In this document: positions 33,138 to 43,119 of the stretch, one piece after another
Layout: each line of letters begins with the position of its first letter
Position numbering within the stretch: the stretch's first letter is position 1
Assembly (NCBI GenBank): GCA_028066355.1
Contig: JALCBP010000001.1
Span: forward strand, 131,655 to 195,654
Length of the DNA: 64,000 bases
Source of the DNA: UBA1268 sp002694955
Lineage (GTDB): Bacteria; Planctomycetota; Planctomycetia; Pirellulales; UBA1268
Reading direction: 5' to 3'
Program-made: the position numbers and the translations under genes
Notes under the pieces: generated by a model
The model's input: the letters and a program-made list of their open reading frames with translations, nothing else
What the model was told of the DNA's origin: nothing
Database searches by the model: none

Positions 33138-34403
33138 TTATCTACTGCCATCCTTTTTGCCTACGCCAGCAGTCGAGATAACTTCCTCGTGCACGAATTG
33201 ACCATCCCGAACAACACTTACAGATACTTCCTGAAGTGTAGTATCCCCATTTGCATCAATCCGCCATTGCCCAAGCACACCATCGTCTACTTTGCTTGAA
33301 AACGCTGATTCCGTAATAGCTCGACGATCTTTTTTACCAACAGCAGTAATGGCTCGAATCACCAGCCTTGCTGCCTCATACCCGTGAATTGCGGCGTTGC
33401 TTGGACATGTTCCATATTTTTCCTTGTAGCGAAGAAATAACAATTTCTCGTTGCAATCTGCTGGTTGTGGTGACAGCCCAGCAGATGTGGCAAAACACCG
33501 CCCCTCAAGCGAAGCCGCGCCTGCCGCTTCGAGAAACGCTTCGGTACGACACCCGTCGGAAACAAGAAGAATCGCCTCACTCTCAGCTGAAACAAGATCG
33601 CGTGCAAGTTGCCCACCTTTGGTTCGGGCACTGCCGCCAAAGTACACAAGGTCCGGATCAGCACTCATAACGGAACCTACAAATGATTTGAACTCCGCTG
33701 CCTGTGGGTCAATCGAGACGTGATCAAGAACTACCATACCTTTCTCACGACACCGATCAGCGAATAAAGATGCTACACCTCGCCCGTAAACACCAGCATC
33801 ATCAATGACAAAAACACGACGCACCCCACGCTCGAATGCCCAATCTGCAGCAAGTGGGCCTTGAATATCATCAGCGGGAACAACTCGTATGTAGTTCAAT
33901 CTGCCAGAAGGTCGGTAAACGTTCGGCTCTCCAGGCAGTCCTAGGCCTGGCTTGGTCAACCCAACGGCCGTGTTTGCTGGAGATACCATCAGCAAATCTG
34001 CATAATTAAGAATAGGCATTGAGACTCGGGCTGCTCCAGAGTTCAAGGTGCCAATGTATGCCATTACATCGGAATCCTGCACCGCCATACGAGCATTGGC
34101 GGCCTCTCCTTCACTTGTCCACCGACCAGACGCTGCTGCGCTGTTATCAAGATCACGATACTCGAGGGTAAACCGCCCGACTTTCGCCTTCACCTCGTCA
34201 ATTGCCAGCCTAATGCCCCGAACAACCTCCTCACTGACCTGCCTTGACACACCGGTACGCGGCAGGCTCGAAACGAGACACACTCGATTAGTTTCCATTT
34301 TTTGGCAGCCGAAGCAAATCAGCCCAACACCCAAGTAAACCACAAGGTTCCATACCAACAAAAATGACGGTGGCTTTTGTGGACACCACCTCTCGTGTCT
34401 CAT
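33138..34403 (-). CDS. Substrate-binding lipoprotein of the LIV-type ABC transporter
   Basis: This is a type I periplasmic binding protein (LivJ/LivK-like family) that delivers substrate to LivH and LivM. The N-terminus has a long hydrophobic signal ending in LICFGC (Cys33), a plausible lipobox, so the protein is probably lipid-anchored. The mature part shows the fold's landmarks: RGIRLAIDEVKAK, AYIGTLNSGAARVSMPILNY, PADDIQGPLAADWAFE and GSARTKGGQLARDL. It has 421 residues, the usual size. A perfect AAGGAGG ribosome-binding site lies 7 nt before the ATG, suggesting strong expression. It is the first gene of the operon. Confidence 0.92.
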   Translation of the reverse strand: MRHERWCPQKPPSFLLVWNLVVYLGVGLICFGCQKMETNRVCLVSSLPRTGVSRQVSEEVVRGIRLAIDEVKAKVGRFTLEYRDLDNSAAASGRWTSEGEAANARMAVQDSDVMAYIGTLNSGAARVSMPILNYADLLMVSPANTAVGLTKPGLGLPGEPNVYRPSGRLNYIRVVPADDIQGPLAADWAFERGVRRVFVIDDAGVYGRGVASLFADRCREKGMVVLDHVSIDPQAAEFKSFVGSVMSADPDLVYFGGSARTKGGQLARDLVSAESEAILLVSDGCRTEAFLEAAGAASLEGRCFATSAGLSPQPADCNEKLLFLRYKEKYGTCPSNAAIHGYEAARLVIRAITAVGKKDRRAITESAFSSKVDDGVLGQWRIDANGDTTLQEVSVSVVRDGQFVHEEVISTAGVGKKDGSR

Positions 34404-34438
34404 GATTTAGCCTCCTTCATGTGGTCACCAAAAACTTT

Positions 34439-36709
34439 TCAGCTTTTCTTTAAGAACTTCCATGAACGATGAATCCGAGCATTTCGAAAATCCTCGGGCA
34501 CTGTCTTACGGGTTATCTCATATATATCGTAGGTGTGAGCAAGAAGCTTTTCTTCAAATTTGAAACGGCGGTAATTGGTCGAAAAATAGACAATACCCCC
34601 CTTGCTTAAGTTATTGGCAACAGCTTGAAGCAGATCGGCATAGTCTCGCTGTACATCCCAGTCCTGTCGCTGTCTCGTCGAACGTGAAAATGTTGGCGGA
34701 TCAACCACCACAAGATCAAAGGGAGACTCACCTCGACGGCCACGGTGCTTAAGGAATTCACGTGCATCATCTCGAAGAAGAGCATGTTGCCGTCTATCTA
34801 CAAACCCATTTTCAGCGAGATTCCTTCTCGCCCACTCGAGGTACGTATTTGAGAGATCAACCGTTGTAGTCACTTCTGCTCCACCAGCAGCGGCCGCCAC
34901 AGAAAAACTACCTGTATAACCGAATAAATTCAGGACTGATCGACCTGCCGCATCGCCACGAACCATCGTACGAGTTTGGCGATGATCGAGAAAAAGTCCT
35001 GTATCAAGATAATCGGAAAGGTTGACTTCAAACTTCAACCCGTGTTCGCTGACTGAAAAAGCAACAGAGCGATCATCCATTTTTTCATACTGTCCCCCAG
35101 CTCGCTGTCGACGACGCACCTTGAAGAACACACGGTCCGGTGCAATGCTGAGCTGATCGGTTGCCGCCTCCATGATTCGATCAAGCCACACATCATGCTC
35201 AATAGCGGTTCGATCATGGGGACGCTCGTATTCGGCTGCATGAAGCCAATCACCGTACCTGTCAATAACCAGAGGTATCTCCGGAATATCTCGGTCGTAA
35301 AGACGATATGCATCAATCCCTTGCTTCCTTGCCCATCGCCCTAGATGACGAGACCGCTTTGCGAGCCGTCGCCGAAAATCTCCTATCTGGTCGCTTATGC
35401 TTCGTGACGTTTTTTTTGTTGAAGTGAATCGCTCTGCTTTTGATTCTTCCGACGCTTTATTACCAGCGAACGTACCGGATACTTTATCTTTATGAACAAC
35501 TAGCTCGACCAGCCGACAGTCAATTGGACCATTCGAGAGGACTACGCGGCGATGCGGCTTTAACCCAATTGATTTTGCAAGCTCAACTGGTACCAGTACT
35601 CCGGCTCGCCAGCCTGCACAAGATTTTTTTAACCAGTCACCAACTCTACGAAACACCGCACCCGCTCTAGCCTGTGTAAGTCGCTCGCCATACGGCGGAT
35701 TGGTGAGCACCAAGCCGTGCTCACTTTCTGGAGTCACGGCTTCGAAATGATTGCAGGAAAACTTGATCGCACCAGCTACTCCGGCCAATTGAGCAGACTG
35801 CTCTGCAATTTGAATTACTGCTGGATCAAGATCACTAGCATGAAACGTACCTGAAGGAGTTTTGGTACGATTTTCAAGATCAAAAAGAATTTCCTTGGCA
35901 AGTTCTCGATCAAAGTCATGGAAACGAAAAAAACCCTGTTTCCGTTTCCTTGCACGTAACAGACCCGGCGCGAGACCAGCTGCTTGAGTCGCCGCCTCAA
36001 TAACAAACGTTCCTGAGCCACACAGCGGGTCCAACAATGGTTCGCTGGGTTGCCAGCCTGAAATACCAAGAATGCCTGCTGCTAGAACCTCTGAAAGAGG
36101 AGCCTCGACTTTTCCTTTTCTCCAACCACGCTGATGCAGAGACTGACCTGCCGCATCACGAAACAAAGTTGCTGTTTCTCCGGCCAGATGAAGTGAAAGC
36201 CGAAGGCTTGCCCCATGCAACTGCACATTCGGTCGACGACCGTGTCCTGCTCGTACACCATCTACCACTGCATCTTTAACAACCTGGGACGCGTAGAGCG
36301 AATGATCGATAAATGAATCATGGACTCGTGCATCGACTCTAAGCGTTTGAGTCGGACGAAGATGCGTTGCCCAATCCACGCTTGATATCGATTGATAAAG
36401 TGATTCTGGTGAACTCACGGCGAACCGACCCAGAGGCTCAAGGATCCGAATAGCTATTCGAGACTCAAGAACAGCCCTGTAAAGCGTCTCTTTTGATCCA
36501 GTAAATTCGATTGTCCGACGTCCGATTCGCAAATTTGTTGCACCTAATGCTGACAACTCTTTCGCCAGCAGCCATTCAAGGCCGTCAAGTGTTCTTGCTG
36601 TCAGACTTGGAGGTATATCTGGCTCACTAGGAAGCAATGGGCGTGGAGCTAGAGGCACTTCAGGGAAAAGAGATTCCATTACGTCTGCCAGACTCTCATG
36701 AACGGTCAT
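34439..36709 (-). CDS. rlmL: Bifunctional 23S rRNA methyltransferase RlmKL
   Basis: RlmKL makes m2G2445 (RlmL half) and m7G2069 (RlmK half) in E. coli 23S rRNA. The 756-residue protein has an N-terminal THUMP region (about 40-150), a first Rossmann methyltransferase with DPLCGSGTFVIEAATQAAGL and the catalytic NPPYGERL motif, and a second one with LNLFGYTGSFSVAAAAGG and VVDPPTFSRS. The linker between the halves, near residues 405-450, is Ser/Lys/Arg-rich and makes it longer than the E. coli protein (702). Its ATG overlaps the carB stop by 4 nt, so it is probably coupled to carB. Confidence 0.93.
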   Translation of the reverse strand: MTVHESLADVMESLFPEVPLAPRPLLPSEPDIPPSLTARTLDGLEWLLAKELSALGATNLRIGRRTIEFTGSKETLYRAVLESRIAIRILEPLGRFAVSSPESLYQSISSVDWATHLRPTQTLRVDARVHDSFIDHSLYASQVVKDAVVDGVRAGHGRRPNVQLHGASLRLSLHLAGETATLFRDAAGQSLHQRGWRKGKVEAPLSEVLAAGILGISGWQPSEPLLDPLCGSGTFVIEAATQAAGLAPGLLRARKRKQGFFRFHDFDRELAKEILFDLENRTKTPSGTFHASDLDPAVIQIAEQSAQLAGVAGAIKFSCNHFEAVTPESEHGLVLTNPPYGERLTQARAGAVFRRVGDWLKKSCAGWRAGVLVPVELAKSIGLKPHRRVVLSNGPIDCRLVELVVHKDKVSGTFAGNKASEESKAERFTSTKKTSRSISDQIGDFRRRLAKRSRHLGRWARKQGIDAYRLYDRDIPEIPLVIDRYGDWLHAAEYERPHDRTAIEHDVWLDRIMEAATDQLSIAPDRVFFKVRRRQRAGGQYEKMDDRSVAFSVSEHGLKFEVNLSDYLDTGLFLDHRQTRTMVRGDAAGRSVLNLFGYTGSFSVAAAAGGAEVTTTVDLSNTYLEWARRNLAENGFVDRRQHALLRDDAREFLKHRGRRGESPFDLVVVDPPTFSRSTRQRQDWDVQRDYADLLQAVANNLSKGGIVYFSTNYRRFKFEEKLLAHTYDIYEITRKTVPEDFRNARIHRSWKFLKKS

Positions 36710-39700
36710 CGATCAATCGACGCTGCCCCCGCTAAAAACCTGTCTTGCATTGCCTGTACCTTCATTGGTTCGCTCTTTAGGGCTTCCATTGCCCGGACAC
36801 ATGCTTCAGCGGCCGCAAGAGTGGTTATACAAGGGACTCCGTAAAGCACGCTTGCAGCCCGAATCCTGCCTTCATCCGTACGGGCACCTTTACCACGAGG
36901 TGTATTGAATATTAGTTGAACGCGACCATCAATCAGATGATCAATGAGGTTTGGGTGTCCTTCCTGCAACTTTTTGACTGATTCAACTTGAACACCGGCC
37001 TGTGACAGTGCTTCAGCCGTCCCAGAGGTCGCGATCAACTCAAAGCCCAATCCCACAAGACGACGAGCCAAATCCACCATGGACTTTTTTGCTGACTGAC
37101 TTGCGACACTTAAAAAGATCTTTCCTGTTTCTGGCAGAACTGTCCCCGCTGCGAGTTGGCCCTTTGCGAAAGCAAGGCTGAAATTACCACTCACCCCCAT
37201 TACCTCACCAGTACTTCGCATCTCCGGCCCAAGGGCAATATCAACGCCAGCAAACTTAACGAAAGGAAAAACACTTTCCTTCACGCTAACATGTGAAGGA
37301 ACAGGGTCTGCGACAACCCCTTGTTCAGAGAGGGTTTCCCCAGCCATGACCTTTACAGCAATCTTGGCAATCGGTACGCCTGTTGCCTTCGAAACAAAAG
37401 GGACCGTTCGACTCGCTCGTGGATTCACCTCAATAACGTATAAGGTATCAGCACTTCCTTCACGCTTAACCGCAAACTGAACGTTCATGAGGCCGACCAC
37501 GCCAAGACTCTTGGCTAAATTTACGGCAGCATGTTTGATTTCTGAAACTGTCTGCTTATTCAGATTGTGCGGGGGTATACAGCATGCAGAGTCACCCGAA
37601 TGCACACCAGCTTCCTCTATATGCTCCATCACTCCGGCTACTATTACTTCCGTGCCGTCAGAGATGCAGTCGACATCGACTTCTGTCGCGTCCTCGAGAA
37701 AACGGTCGATCAACACTGGCTGACCCTGGGCAACTATGAATGCCTCAGCCACAAATCTTTCAAACTGAGATTGGTCATAACAAATTTCCATTGCTCGACC
37801 ACCAAGAACAAAGCTTGGACGGACCAAGGACGGAAAACCGATCCTAGAAACTTCCTTACGCGCCTGCTCGAGAGTACGAGCTATTCCACTAGCCGGCTGC
37901 TTTAGATTCAGTCGATCCAAAAGTTCACGAAACTTTTCACGATCTTCTGCTTCTTCTATTGTATCGACGCTTGTTCCAATGATTGGCAGACCTGCAGCAG
38001 CAAGTGCTCTCGCTAGGTTAAGTGGCGTCTGCCCACCAAGTTGAACAATAACTCCATCCGGTTTAATTCGGTCCGCAATATTGAGCACGTCCTCACTTGT
38101 CAAAGGCTCAAAAAACAGCAGATCGCTTGTGTCATAGTCAGTGCTCACTGTCTCAGGGTTCGAATTCACCATTACACTCTCGATCCCTAATTCACGTAGT
38201 GCAAAACTCGCATGGCAGCAGCAGTAATCGAACTCTATCCCCTGCCCAATTCTGTTAGGCCCACCCCCGAGTATCATGACTCGCTTCACGCCTTCTGCTT
38301 TTGGTGGCGTCTCGTCCTCATCCTCCCACGCTGAATAATAGTATGGGGTCTCCGCCTCAAACTCCGCAGCACAGGTGTCAACTGCCTTGAACGTAGCGAC
38401 AATCCCTCGGGATTTCCTGTTCTCTCGAACATCGAGTTCCACCTCGCCCAAGATGTTCGCTAACTGCCGATCTGAGAACCCTGCCTGCTTCACCATGCGA
38501 AACGTTGTGTCGTCGAGGTTTGCCAGACTACCGGCATCCCGCACTTGCTGCTCTAAGTCAACAACTTGCACCAACTGATCAAGAAACCACCGGTCAATAC
38601 CAGTCAAGTCGTGTAGTTCCTCAATACTTAGGCCAGCCAATATCGCATACCGTAAATACCAAACTCGGTCGGGATCAGGCCTGGCAACTCGCGCACGAAT
38701 ATCATCAAGAGAGGGCTGCGTTGGCGTGCCCCACTGGTCTCTTCCATCACAACCAAACCCAAAAGATCCGACTTCGAGTCCTCGGAGGGCCTTCTGAAAC
38801 GCTTCCTTAAACGTTCGACCTATTGCCATCGTTTCGCCAACACTCTTCATTTGAGTGGACAGTCGACTATCAGCCTCAGGAAATTTTTCAAACGCAAAAC
38901 GAGGGACTTTTACCACAACATAATCTATTGAGGGTTCAAAACAGGCCTTTGTCTTCTGGGTAATATCGTTCGCCAACTCGTGGAGCCGCCATCCCACTGC
39001 AAGTTTCGCTGCTATTTTTGCTATAGGGAAACCGGTTGCTTTGCTCGCAAGCGCTGACGACCGACTCACGCGAGGATTCATCTCAATAACAATCATCCGA
39101 CCCGTATCTGGATGAACAGCGAATTGTATATTTGACCCTCCCGTCTCGACACCAATCGCGCGAATAACTGCAAAACTCGCATCTCGCATGAGTTGATACT
39201 GACGATCAGTAAGAGTCATGGCTGGGGCGACGGTAATTGAATCCCCTGTATGAACACCGCAAGGATCAAAATTTTCAATTGAGCAAATAACAACAGCGTT
39301 ATCATCTGCATCTCGCATGACCTCCATCTCATATTCTTTCCAGCCAAGTATTGACTCCTCAACGAGAACTTCACTTACTGGTGAAAGATCAAGGCCACGC
39401 TGCACTTTCTGATCAAACTCTTCACGATTGTATGCGACACCTGATCCGGAACCGCCTAGAGTGAAACTCGGCCGTATAACCGCTGGAAGACCTATCTCGG
39501 CAAGTATTTCACGTGCCTCTGACAGAGACTTCACAAGCCGTCCACGACAAGTATCAAGGCCGATTTTTTCCATCGTCGACTTGAACTGTTCCCGATCTTC
39601 TCCTCGCTGAATTGCTTCAGCCCGAGCGCCAATCATCTCAACGCCATATTTCTCGAGAACGCCGTGTCGCTCCAGATCCATGGCCAGATTCAGGGCAGTC

Positions 39701-39978
39701 TGGCCGCCTAACGTCGGAAGAACCGCATCTGGTTTTTCTTCCGCAATGACTTTTTCTAATACCTGCCATGTTAGCGGTTCGATATATGTCCGATCTGCAG
39801 TCTCCGGGTCAGTCATAATGGTCGCTGGATTTGAATTCACCAGCACAACTCGGTACCCGTCATCTCTCAGAGACTTACAGGCTTGTGTGCCCGAATAGTC
39901 AAACTCACAGGCTTGTCCTATGACAATTGGTCCAGAACCGATCAACAAAATAGTGCGAAGGTCATCGCGGCGGGGCAT
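36706..39978 (-). CDS. carB: Carbamoyl-phosphate synthase large subunit
   Basis: CarB makes carbamoyl phosphate for pyrimidine and arginine synthesis, together with the glutaminase subunit CarA. The 1090-residue protein (E. coli 1073) has the two homologous ATP-grasp halves: LLIGSGPIVIGQACEFDYSG at the start and MILGGGPNRIGQGIEFDYCC in the middle, each with an ATP-binding loop (PSFTLGGSGSGVAYN and PSFVLGGRAMEICYD). The C-terminal MGS-like allosteric domain begins near 950 (KIFLSVASQSAKKSMVDLAR). carA is not adjacent. A 131-nt divergent spacer separates it from ahpD. Confidence 0.97.
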   Translation of the reverse strand: MPRRDDLRTILLIGSGPIVIGQACEFDYSGTQACKSLRDDGYRVVLVNSNPATIMTDPETADRTYIEPLTWQVLEKVIAEEKPDAVLPTLGGQTALNLAMDLERHGVLEKYGVEMIGARAEAIQRGEDREQFKSTMEKIGLDTCRGRLVKSLSEAREILAEIGLPAVIRPSFTLGGSGSGVAYNREEFDQKVQRGLDLSPVSEVLVEESILGWKEYEMEVMRDADDNAVVICSIENFDPCGVHTGDSITVAPAMTLTDRQYQLMRDASFAVIRAIGVETGGSNIQFAVHPDTGRMIVIEMNPRVSRSSALASKATGFPIAKIAAKLAVGWRLHELANDITQKTKACFEPSIDYVVVKVPRFAFEKFPEADSRLSTQMKSVGETMAIGRTFKEAFQKALRGLEVGSFGFGCDGRDQWGTPTQPSLDDIRARVARPDPDRVWYLRYAILAGLSIEELHDLTGIDRWFLDQLVQVVDLEQQVRDAGSLANLDDTTFRMVKQAGFSDRQLANILGEVELDVRENRKSRGIVATFKAVDTCAAEFEAETPYYYSAWEDEDETPPKAEGVKRVMILGGGPNRIGQGIEFDYCCCHASFALRELGIESVMVNSNPETVSTDYDTSDLLFFEPLTSEDVLNIADRIKPDGVIVQLGGQTPLNLARALAAAGLPIIGTSVDTIEEAEDREKFRELLDRLNLKQPASGIARTLEQARKEVSRIGFPSLVRPSFVLGGRAMEICYDQSQFERFVAEAFIVAQGQPVLIDRFLEDATEVDVDCISDGTEVIVAGVMEHIEEAGVHSGDSACCIPPHNLNKQTVSEIKHAAVNLAKSLGVVGLMNVQFAVKREGSADTLYVIEVNPRASRTVPFVSKATGVPIAKIAVKVMAGETLSEQGVVADPVPSHVSVKESVFPFVKFAGVDIALGPEMRSTGEVMGVSGNFSLAFAKGQLAAGTVLPETGKIFLSVASQSAKKSMVDLARRLVGLGFELIATSGTAEALSQAGVQVESVKKLQEGHPNLIDHLIDGRVQLIFNTPRGKGARTDEGRIRAASVLYGVPCITTLAAAEACVRAMEALKSEPMKVQAMQDRFLAGAASIDR

Positions 39979-40109
39979 GTTGCAGAGTCTTTATTGAGGA
40001 AAAAAACAAATTTCGACGACTCTATCATCCAACCCCCTATCCTTTCAATAAATAGCTACAATTTACGGGAAAGCACACATTTCATTTGCCTCACAAGGAG
40101 AAAACCACC

Positions 40110-40652
40110 ATGTCGATCCCAACTCCCGCCCTCGACAAGCTTCGTGAAATGCTGCCGGATGATCTGAAAGATATTCGGCTTAATTTGTCGAGTGTTTTAT
40201 TGGGAGAAAACCTGGAGCCTTCTCAGTCACTAGGAATAGCGCTTACATGCGGGGTTTTCCTTCGTTCAGACGAATTCGTTACGGCAGTAAAAGAAGACCT
40301 CGAAAATTCGCTAGGAGATGACTGCGAACCAATCATCAGTGATGCCAAAGCTGCCGGGGGAATAATGGCGATGAATACAGTTTACTACCGCTTTCGACAT
40401 ATGATCGGTAAGGAAAGCTACTCTGCAAGGCCGGCACGACTTCGGATGAATCGCATGAATCAGCCAGCAACTTCGAAAGCTGACTTTGAACTTATGAGTC
40501 TTGGGTGTGCCGCACTCGCGGGATGCGAGATGTGCCTCAAAAGCCACGAATCAAGCCTTCTTCAACTCAATGTGAGTGAAGAGGCCTGCCACGACGCCAT
40601 TCGTATCGCCGCTGTAGTCAATGCTACCGTTGTAGGCATCATGAAGATGTGA
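40110..40652 (+). CDS. ahpD: AhpD-like alkylhydroperoxidase
   Basis: AhpD-family proteins reduce peroxides or recycle AhpC through a CxxC pair. The 180-residue protein has the AhpD architecture: an N-terminal helical part, then FRHMIGKESYSARPARLRMN and the active site GCEMCLKSHE, which contains the CxxC and the following His of the family. AAGGAG lies 9 nt before the ATG at 40110. The length equals mycobacterial AhpD (about 177). ahpC is not adjacent. The stop codon abuts that of the convergent DUF971 gene with no base between. Confidence 0.88.
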   Translation: MSIPTPALDKLREMLPDDLKDIRLNLSSVLLGENLEPSQSLGIALTCGVFLRSDEFVTAVKEDLENSLGDDCEPIISDAKAAGGIMAMNTVYYRFRHMIGKESYSARPARLRMNRMNQPATSKADFELMSLGCAALAGCEMCLKSHESSLLQLNVSEEACHDAIRIAAVVNATVVGIMKM

Positions 40653-40961
40653 TTATCCCAATTCGTGCAAGTACTCCAGTGTATAGATCCCACTGTCGTG
40701 CCCGTCCGAGAAGTAAATCTTGTAAGCATACTGCCCAACAGGCTCCATGGCACTGACTGCCATCTCAACAACATCCGAAGGCTGAAGTACCTGAAGTGGA
40801 TTTGTTTCTGTCGGCACTGTTCGCTTTTCTCGACAGGTAGCACAAGGGCAGGCATCACGAAGAAATTGCGGTGAATACACCGATTGCGTACCGTCACTCC
40901 AATCAATTTCAATGCCACCGTCACGACAACGACGAATAGCTAAAGGTCGGCAATCACTCAA
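40653..40961 (-). CDS. DUF971 / GBBH-like N-terminal domain protein
   Basis: The 102-residue protein matches the small DUF971 family, which resembles the N-terminal zinc-binding domain of gamma-butyrobetaine hydroxylase. Visible features are IEIDWSDGTQSVYSPQFLRD, the cysteine cluster ACPCATCREKR (about residues 38-48) and the terminal YKIYFSDGHDSGIYTLEYLH. The Cys cluster plus a His probably binds zinc. Family members are often linked to iron-sulfur or cofactor functions, but nothing here shows that. It is convergent with ahpD and lies 26 nt downstream of the PaaK-like gene region on the same strand's far side. Confidence 0.85.
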   Translation of the reverse strand: MSDCRPLAIRRCRDGGIEIDWSDGTQSVYSPQFLRDACPCATCREKRTVPTETNPLQVLQPSDVVEMAVSAMEPVGQYAYKIYFSDGHDSGIYTLEYLHELG

Positions 40962-40986
40962 TCAATTTTCCCTTTCACGAACTTTG

Positions 40987-42270
40987 CTACAACTTTCTGC
41001 GGTTATCAATAACTCTCCGAGCTTTGCCTTCAAATCGGGGCAGCGTACCGAGAGACACATCTGTGACGTCAACTCGAAGGCCAAGCCGAACGTGTAACTC
41101 CTGAGCGACTCGATCGGCCGTAGAGACGCGACCTTCTATCTCGACATGCAGCATGTCCAGATTCTTCTCACAATCAACCGTAAGCCTATATTCAAGGACT
41201 TCAGGAAATTCTCGAATAATATTTTCTACTGCTGATGGAAAAATATTCACACCCCTAATTACAAGCATGTCATCCGTTCGACCAAGAATTCCTCCTTTAA
41301 GCCAAACCCTCGGTGACCGACCCGCTGCGACCTCCTGTTCAGTTGGCCAGACTGGATGAACAACATCACCTGTTCGATAACGGATCACCGGACAACCGTG
41401 GCGACCGAGTGTTGTCAGCACCAGCTCAGCCAGCTGACCCTGTTTTGCAGGTCGTCCTGTTGAGATATCAAGGAATTCTGGATGAAACCATTCCTCTAAT
41501 ACTTCAAGCCCCGCGTGTTCTAGCCACCCAACGCCCCATGGGCCAATCTCTGTTGCGCCGGCATGATCAAGCACATCAGCCCCCCAGGCCGAGCTTATCC
41601 GTTGCCGAACTGCTTTCAGGGAGCCTCCAGGCTCCCCAGCAACAAGAACACAACGAATTGTCGACGTTGCTGTTTCGTATCCTTGCTCTCTGGCCACTTC
41701 TGCCAAATGCAGCGCGTACGTTGGAGTTGCGACGAGAATTTTTGAGTTTGTTTTCCGCAGGAGTTCCAAGCGAGCAACGCTCGACATCCCTCCTGAAGGG
41801 ATCGCCCGTCCACCACTTGCGACTGCACCTTCGAAGGCACTCCAAAAGCCGATGTATGGGCCGAAAGAAGCCGCCACAAAGACTGGTTCACCAGGCTGAA
41901 GATCTGCCCGCAAGTAAATTGACTTCCAACATGTCATCCACCAATCCCAATCTTCTTCCGTATCCCAGACCTGAAGTGGATGGCCACTGGTACCACTCGT
42001 TTGGTGAAACCGAACATACTTCTGATCACTCCATGTTCTGTTTCGAGCGGAAACCGTATTCTCTCTCCCAATGAGTTCAGGCTTTTTCGTGAATGGAAAG
42101 TCGGCAAATTGCTCCAGTGATTGAACCGGTGTGGTACATCCAGATAACTTCTTGCGATAGAAGCTATTCGCAGAAAGTACTACTGCAAACATTTCATTCA
42201 ATCGATGAAGTTTTGTTGCCTCAAGTTTCTGACGAGAGCAAAAAACATCTTTTTTAAATAATGAGGACAT
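40987..42270 (-). CDS. Phenylacetate-CoA ligase (PaaK)-family adenylate-forming enzyme
   Basis: PaaK-type ligases activate aryl acids as acyl-adenylates and transfer them to CoA. The 427-residue protein has the AMP-site loop HQTSGTSGHPLQVW (about 89-102), GATEIGPWG, the YRTGDVVHP motif and GRTDDMLVIRGVNIFPSAVE, the standard order for this family. The length is typical (about 430). No phenylacetate catabolic gene lies beside it, so the substrate is unknown and the symbol is withheld. It may be cotranscribed with the DUF971 gene downstream, 25 nt away. Confidence 0.88.
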   Translation of the reverse strand: MSSLFKKDVFCSRQKLEATKLHRLNEMFAVVLSANSFYRKKLSGCTTPVQSLEQFADFPFTKKPELIGRENTVSARNRTWSDQKYVRFHQTSGTSGHPLQVWDTEEDWDWWMTCWKSIYLRADLQPGEPVFVAASFGPYIGFWSAFEGAVASGGRAIPSGGMSSVARLELLRKTNSKILVATPTYALHLAEVAREQGYETATSTIRCVLVAGEPGGSLKAVRQRISSAWGADVLDHAGATEIGPWGVGWLEHAGLEVLEEWFHPEFLDISTGRPAKQGQLAELVLTTLGRHGCPVIRYRTGDVVHPVWPTEQEVAAGRSPRVWLKGGILGRTDDMLVIRGVNIFPSAVENIIREFPEVLEYRLTVDCEKNLDMLHVEIEGRVSTADRVAQELHVRLGLRVDVTDVSLGTLPRFEGKARRVIDNRRKL

Positions 42271-42310
42271 GGCTACATTATGCCATAGAACCTCAACTAC
42301 TCACCCGTAT

Positions 42311-42934
42311 TTATTGGGGCAACGGAAACGCCGGGACGGCTGTTGGTGACGGAAGTGGCTCAACTGGAGCCTGAGGCCGCACGTTTGGTGAGAGGGGCGT
42401 TGTACTTGGTGGGAGTGATGGAGGTGGTACGGAAACTGGAGCGACTGGAACTGGTGGCCCACTTCCAGCAGACCTTCTTGCTAACTCAGCACGGCTAACC
42501 ACTGCCTCTGCAGGAACAGTTCCAGCAGGCACCATCGCAAGGTCAACAACACGCTCATCTCGAATTTCCCAAGGCCAAAGATTCTCCGTCACAAAATCAA
42601 GTGGGAATATCTCATACCAAGGGACTGGAAATGGTTGCTGAACTGTGAGGGTGTCGTATCCGTCCTTGATGAGTCGAATTTTTCTCGTGCCGTAATAGAC
42701 AAAGTCGGTAGACACCGGCGTCGTGCCAATCTGATAATCATCAACGTATACGAGCGCACCTGGCGGATTACTCCTGACCGTCATTCGTCTCTGAACACAG
42801 CCAGCAGACACTAGAAAAAGTATCCCCACACAAGATATCACGCCTAGTGCAGAGACTTTCCGCGGAGAACGGCCCGAACAGAAACCGTGCCACACCTCAA
42901 CTGGCGAGAATTTTTCCTGGCGTTTAATCATCAT
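42311..42934 (-). CDS. PEGA-domain lipoprotein with proline-rich tail
   Basis: The 207-residue protein has a hydrophobic signal ending LVSAGC, a possible though atypical lipobox, and then a PEGA domain: MTVRSNPPGALVYVDDYQIG, TTPVSTDFVYYGTRKIRLIK and DGYDTL. PEGA domains are short surface-associated beta repeats common in planctomycetes. The C-terminal 60 residues are mostly proline, valine, serine and alanine (VPPPSLPPSTTPLSPNVRPQ), a probable cell-wall or outer-membrane spacer. Two tandem ATG codons mark the start (42932-42934 is used here); no strong ribosome-binding site is seen. It is divergent from the PP2C gene, with 185 nt between. Confidence 0.85.
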   Translation of the reverse strand: MMIKRQEKFSPVEVWHGFCSGRSPRKVSALGVISCVGILFLVSAGCVQRRMTVRSNPPGALVYVDDYQIGTTPVSTDFVYYGTRKIRLIKDGYDTLTVQQPFPVPWYEIFPLDFVTENLWPWEIRDERVVDLAMVPAGTVPAEAVVSRAELARRSAGSGPPVPVAPVSVPPPSLPPSTTPLSPNVRPQAPVEPLPSPTAVPAFPLPQ

Positions 42935-43119
42935 AGCCGTAAGACTAGGGCGATTTATTTCATCAAACCAGACCAGATAGCGGCCCAGCACCACCCAAAC
43001 CAATGATTTATGTTAAGAAATTTCCCCCCAATCCTGCTACATTTCTTACTTTGACTACGTTGCTTTGAGGGCAGCGTAAGGCATTACATTCACCGTGAAT
43101 CATCTCTTGAGGTAATTCA

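Noticed and set aside
41313..42074. Plus-strand open frame of 253 codons inside the PaaK-like gene.
   Set aside because: It is antisense to a clear ligase gene, and its translation is low-complexity with no motif or ribosome-binding site.
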